Below are positions 7,593-9,157 of a stretch of 9,157 nt of DNA, one piece after another. The notes below the pieces were generated by a model. It worked only from the letters and a program-made list of their open reading frames with translations. It made no database searches and was not told the origin of the DNA. Numbering within the stretch: the stretch's first letter is position 1; every line of letters starts with the position of its first letter. The position numbers and the translations under genes were made by a program. Origin of the DNA: Acidobacteriota bacterium (GTDB taxonomy: Bacteria > Acidobacteriota > Terriglobia > Bryobacterales > Bryobacteraceae); assembly GCA_026394095.1 (NCBI GenBank), contig JAPKYY010000821.1, positions 1-9,157 of the forward strand, written 5' to 3'.

Positions 7593-8131
7593 CGCGGCTC
7601 CACCTGCAAACGGGATAGCGCCCGCGCCAGCGTCGCCGAAACCGTCCCCAACGACAAATTCAGCGTCGCCGCAATCTCCCGGTACCGTAGCCCCTCAGCC
7701 CGCAACAACAAACAACACCGGTCCCGCTCCGGCAGCGCTGCCACAATCTTCAACATCCGCTCCCGCTCCCTGCGCGCCGCTACTTCTTCTTCCGGATTCA
7801 TGCCCGGATCCATCAGCAGGCTCTCCGGCAAAGCATCCGCCGGCTTCAGCGACTGCCTCCGCTTCAACGCCAGGTTATGCCCCACCCGAAACACCCAACC
7901 ACGTAAGTTATCCCTCGGCTTGTCCTTTGATAGGTGGTGAAAGAGGCTAAGGAAAACCTCCTGCAGAATGTCCTCTGCATCCTGCATGGGCAAGCCCAGG
8001 GAGAGAATGTACCGCAAAACTGCACCACGAAACTCTTCAAAGAGCTGGCTCACTTCCTCAGCAACCGGCGACGGTTTCGCTGTTGTCTGAGGCCAGACCC
8101 ACGGGACGAGTTGTGATCGAATTGCGGACAC
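7589..8131 (-). CDS. ECF-family RNA polymerase sigma factor
   Basis: The 180-residue product has only regions 2 and 4, the mark of extracytoplasmic-function sigma factors. Region 2 spans about 28-95 with [14 protein letters not shown] (51-64) and [18 protein letters not shown] (76-93), which bind core polymerase and the -10 element. Region 4 spans about 125-176 with ALPERDR (132-138) and the helix-turn-helix [19 protein letters not shown] (150-168) for the -35 element. The most upstream possible start is the GTG at 8131, since a stop lies a few codons before it. No well-spaced Shine-Dalgarno is seen, so a start a few codons inside is possible; the region-2 core would be unaffected. It overlaps the downstream anti-sigma gene by 4 nt and is divergent from a TonB receptor, a plausible target. 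Confidence 0.92.
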   Translation of the reverse strand: MSAIRSQLVPWVWPQTTAKPSPVAEEVSQLFEEFRGAVLRYILSLGLPMQDAEDILQEVFLSLFHHLSKDKPRDNLRGWVFRVGHNLALKRRQSLKPADALPESLLMDPGMNPEEEVAARRERERMLKIVAALPERDRCCLLLRAEGLRYREIAATLNLSLGTVSATLARALSRLQVEPR

Positions 8132-8161
8132 CAGATTACTGCTACATTCCTTCCAGGTTGT

Positions 8162-8189
8162 TTTTGTTCAACAAAAATGCTGAACAAAA
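8162..8189. promoter_or_regulatory. Perfect 9-bp inverted repeat spanning the TonB-receptor start
   Basis: TTTTGTTCA (8162-8170) and TGAACAAAA (8181-8189) are exact inverted copies separated by 10 bp. The site lies between the divergent ECF sigma gene and the TonB receptor, and the receptor's proposed ATG (8177) is in the spacer. It could be a DNA operator for either gene or, if transcribed, an RNA hairpin presenting the start codon in its loop. No protein is assigned to it. Confidence 0.45.
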
Positions 8190-9157
8190 TTCACCCTTCC
8201 AGAATATTCAAGTTTATGCCCTTATTTTTACTCCTCTGTCTGGCCGCCTCGATTCAAATTGAGGTCAAAGACAGCTCCGGCGCTGCCATGTCCACCTCCG
8301 GCCGCCTCATCCATCTCAGCTCCGGCATCGTCACTCCCTTCGAGGTCTCCTCTGAGGGCAGGAAAACTCTCGATACCCCAGCCACCGGCCTCTACCGCAT
8401 CGAACTCTTCAAACCCGGTTTCGCCACCCAAAGCCTCGACCTCGATCTCAGAACAAGTACCAGCATCACCAAATCAATCACCATGTCCATCGGCTCCGGC
8501 ACCTACCGCCTCGATGTCGCCAGCACCGCCCCCCTCCCCGGCGTCGAACGCTCCCTCGACGAAATCGCCTCCCCCATCCAGCTCGCCACCGCTGCCGACA
8601 TCGAAAACAGCGGTGCCCTCAACCTTCCAGATTTCCTCAACCGCCGCCTCAACGGTGTCTATCTCAACGAGATCCAGGGCAACCCCTTCCAGATGGATCT
8701 CAACTACCGCGGCTACACCGCATCCCCCCTCCTCGGTACTCCCCAGGGCATCTCCATCTACATGGACGGTGTCCGCCTCAACCAACCCTTTGGTGACGTC
8801 GTCAGTTGGGACCTCATCCCAAAACTCGCCATCAGCGAAATGACCATGGCGCCCGGCTCCAACCCACTCTTTGGCCTCAACACCCTCGGCGGCGCTCTCG
8901 CAATAGAAACCAAAGACGGCCGCCGCCACCCCGGCACATCAATCTCGCTCACTGGCGGCAGCTTCGGCCGAAAGATGGCCGACATCGAACACGGTGGTTC
9001 CAACCAGAAAGGCCTCGACTGGTACACCGCCACCAGTCTCTTCTTCGAAGATGGCTGGCGTGAAAGCTCGCCCTCAAACGTCCGCCAGTTCTTTGGCAAA
9101 CTTGGGCACCAGGGCCAGAAAACCTCACTCGGCATCACCGTCGCCTTCGCCAACAAC
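8177..9157 (+). CDS. TonB-dependent outer-membrane receptor, N-terminal part; 3' end cut by window edge
   Basis: The frame is open from the ATG at 8177 to the right edge (327 residues; such receptors usually have roughly 700-900). A signal peptide (charged [13 protein letters not shown], then [12 protein letters not shown]) leads to a beta-sandwich-like segment at about 27-105 ([12 protein letters not shown]) resembling the carboxypeptidase-regulatory-like domain common before acidobacterial receptors. The plug domain follows at about 125-246: [39 protein letters not shown] (191-207), and [20 protein letters not shown] (226-245). The barrel begins with [10 protein letters not shown]. It would import a scarce ligand across the outer membrane using TonB energy; the ligand is not readable here. 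An in-frame ATG at 8216 also leaves a usable signal peptide, and neither start has a clear Shine-Dalgarno. No STN signalling domain is recognised at the N-terminus. Confidence 0.9.
   Translation, partial: MLNKIHPSRIFKFMPLFLLLCLAASIQIEVKDSSGAAMSTSGRLIHLSSGIVTPFEVSSEGRKTLDTPATGLYRIELFKPGFATQSLDLDLRTSTSITKSITMSIGSGTYRLDVASTAPLPGVERSLDEIASPIQLATAADIENSGALNLPDFLNRRLNGVYLNEIQGNPFQMDLNYRGYTASPLLGTPQGISIYMDGVRLNQPFGDVVSWDLIPKLAISEMTMAPGSNPLFGLNTLGGALAIETKDGRRHPGTSISLTGGSFGRKMADIEHGGSNQKGLDWYTATSLFFEDGWRESSPSNVRQFFGKLGHQGQKTSLGITVAFANN

Noticed and set aside
8132..8176. TTGCGG (8122-8127) and TACATT (8143-8148) as a promoter for the TonB receptor
   Set aside because: Both boxes are poor matches with a 15-bp spacer, and they overlap the start of the sigma-factor gene; chance is as likely.
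8259..8843. Ser/Pro-rich 194-codon plus-strand open frame
   Set aside because: It is the out-of-frame reading of the TonB receptor; its low-complexity composition comes from the C-rich wobble positions.

Overview
The window reads as chromosomal DNA from a Gram-negative, GC-rich bacterium, most likely an Acidobacteriota of the Solibacter/Bryobacter lineage. The main clue is the C-terminal domain of the serine hydrolase at 5217-6845, which matches my memory of the TIGR03437 domain, a module strongly expanded in Solibacter-like genomes. An outer-membrane barrel protein and a TonB-dependent receptor show there is an outer membrane. This placement is by inspection only; no search was run.

Layout. 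Positions 1-2626 (minus strand) hold one long open frame running off the left edge: DabA (DUF2309), the carbonic-anhydrase-like subunit of the DAB inorganic-carbon accumulation system. At first glance the stretch looks like a gene desert, because the frame has no stop codon inside the window. After a divergent intergenic region (2627-2832) with a small palindrome and a 9-bp direct repeat, the plus strand carries a SulP anion transporter with a C-terminal STAS domain (2833-4449). Its stop codon overlaps the start of a DUF2490-type outer-membrane beta-barrel protein (4446-5177). A serine beta-lactamase-family protein fused to a TIGR03437-type domain follows (5217-6845). Its stop codon abuts, with no gap, the stop codon of a convergent minus-strand pair: an anti-sigma-like membrane protein (6846-7592) translationally coupled to an ECF sigma factor (7589-8131). 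Divergent from the sigma gene, the plus strand begins a TonB-dependent receptor (8177 to the right edge). Its start codon sits inside a perfect 9-bp inverted repeat.

How the parts may work together. The left half looks like an inorganic-carbon or bicarbonate locus: DabA (CO2 hydration at the inner membrane), a SulP carrier (a family that includes bicarbonate transporters) and a co-translated outer-membrane protein that could be its outer-membrane partner. DabB, the usual membrane partner of DabA, is not in the window and would have to lie beyond the left edge or elsewhere. The right half looks like an ECF sigma/anti-sigma switch facing a TonB receptor. It is not of the classical FecI/FecR type: the anti-sigma protein has an atypical zinc-finger-like N-terminus, one membrane helix and a degenerate HNH-like periplasmic domain.

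Base use is strand-linked. The plus strand is C-rich, plus-strand genes favour C-ending codons and minus-strand genes favour G-ending codons, consistent with a replication-linked skew and not with recent transfer of any single gene. I see no tRNA, rRNA, CRISPR array, insertion sequence or phage genes.
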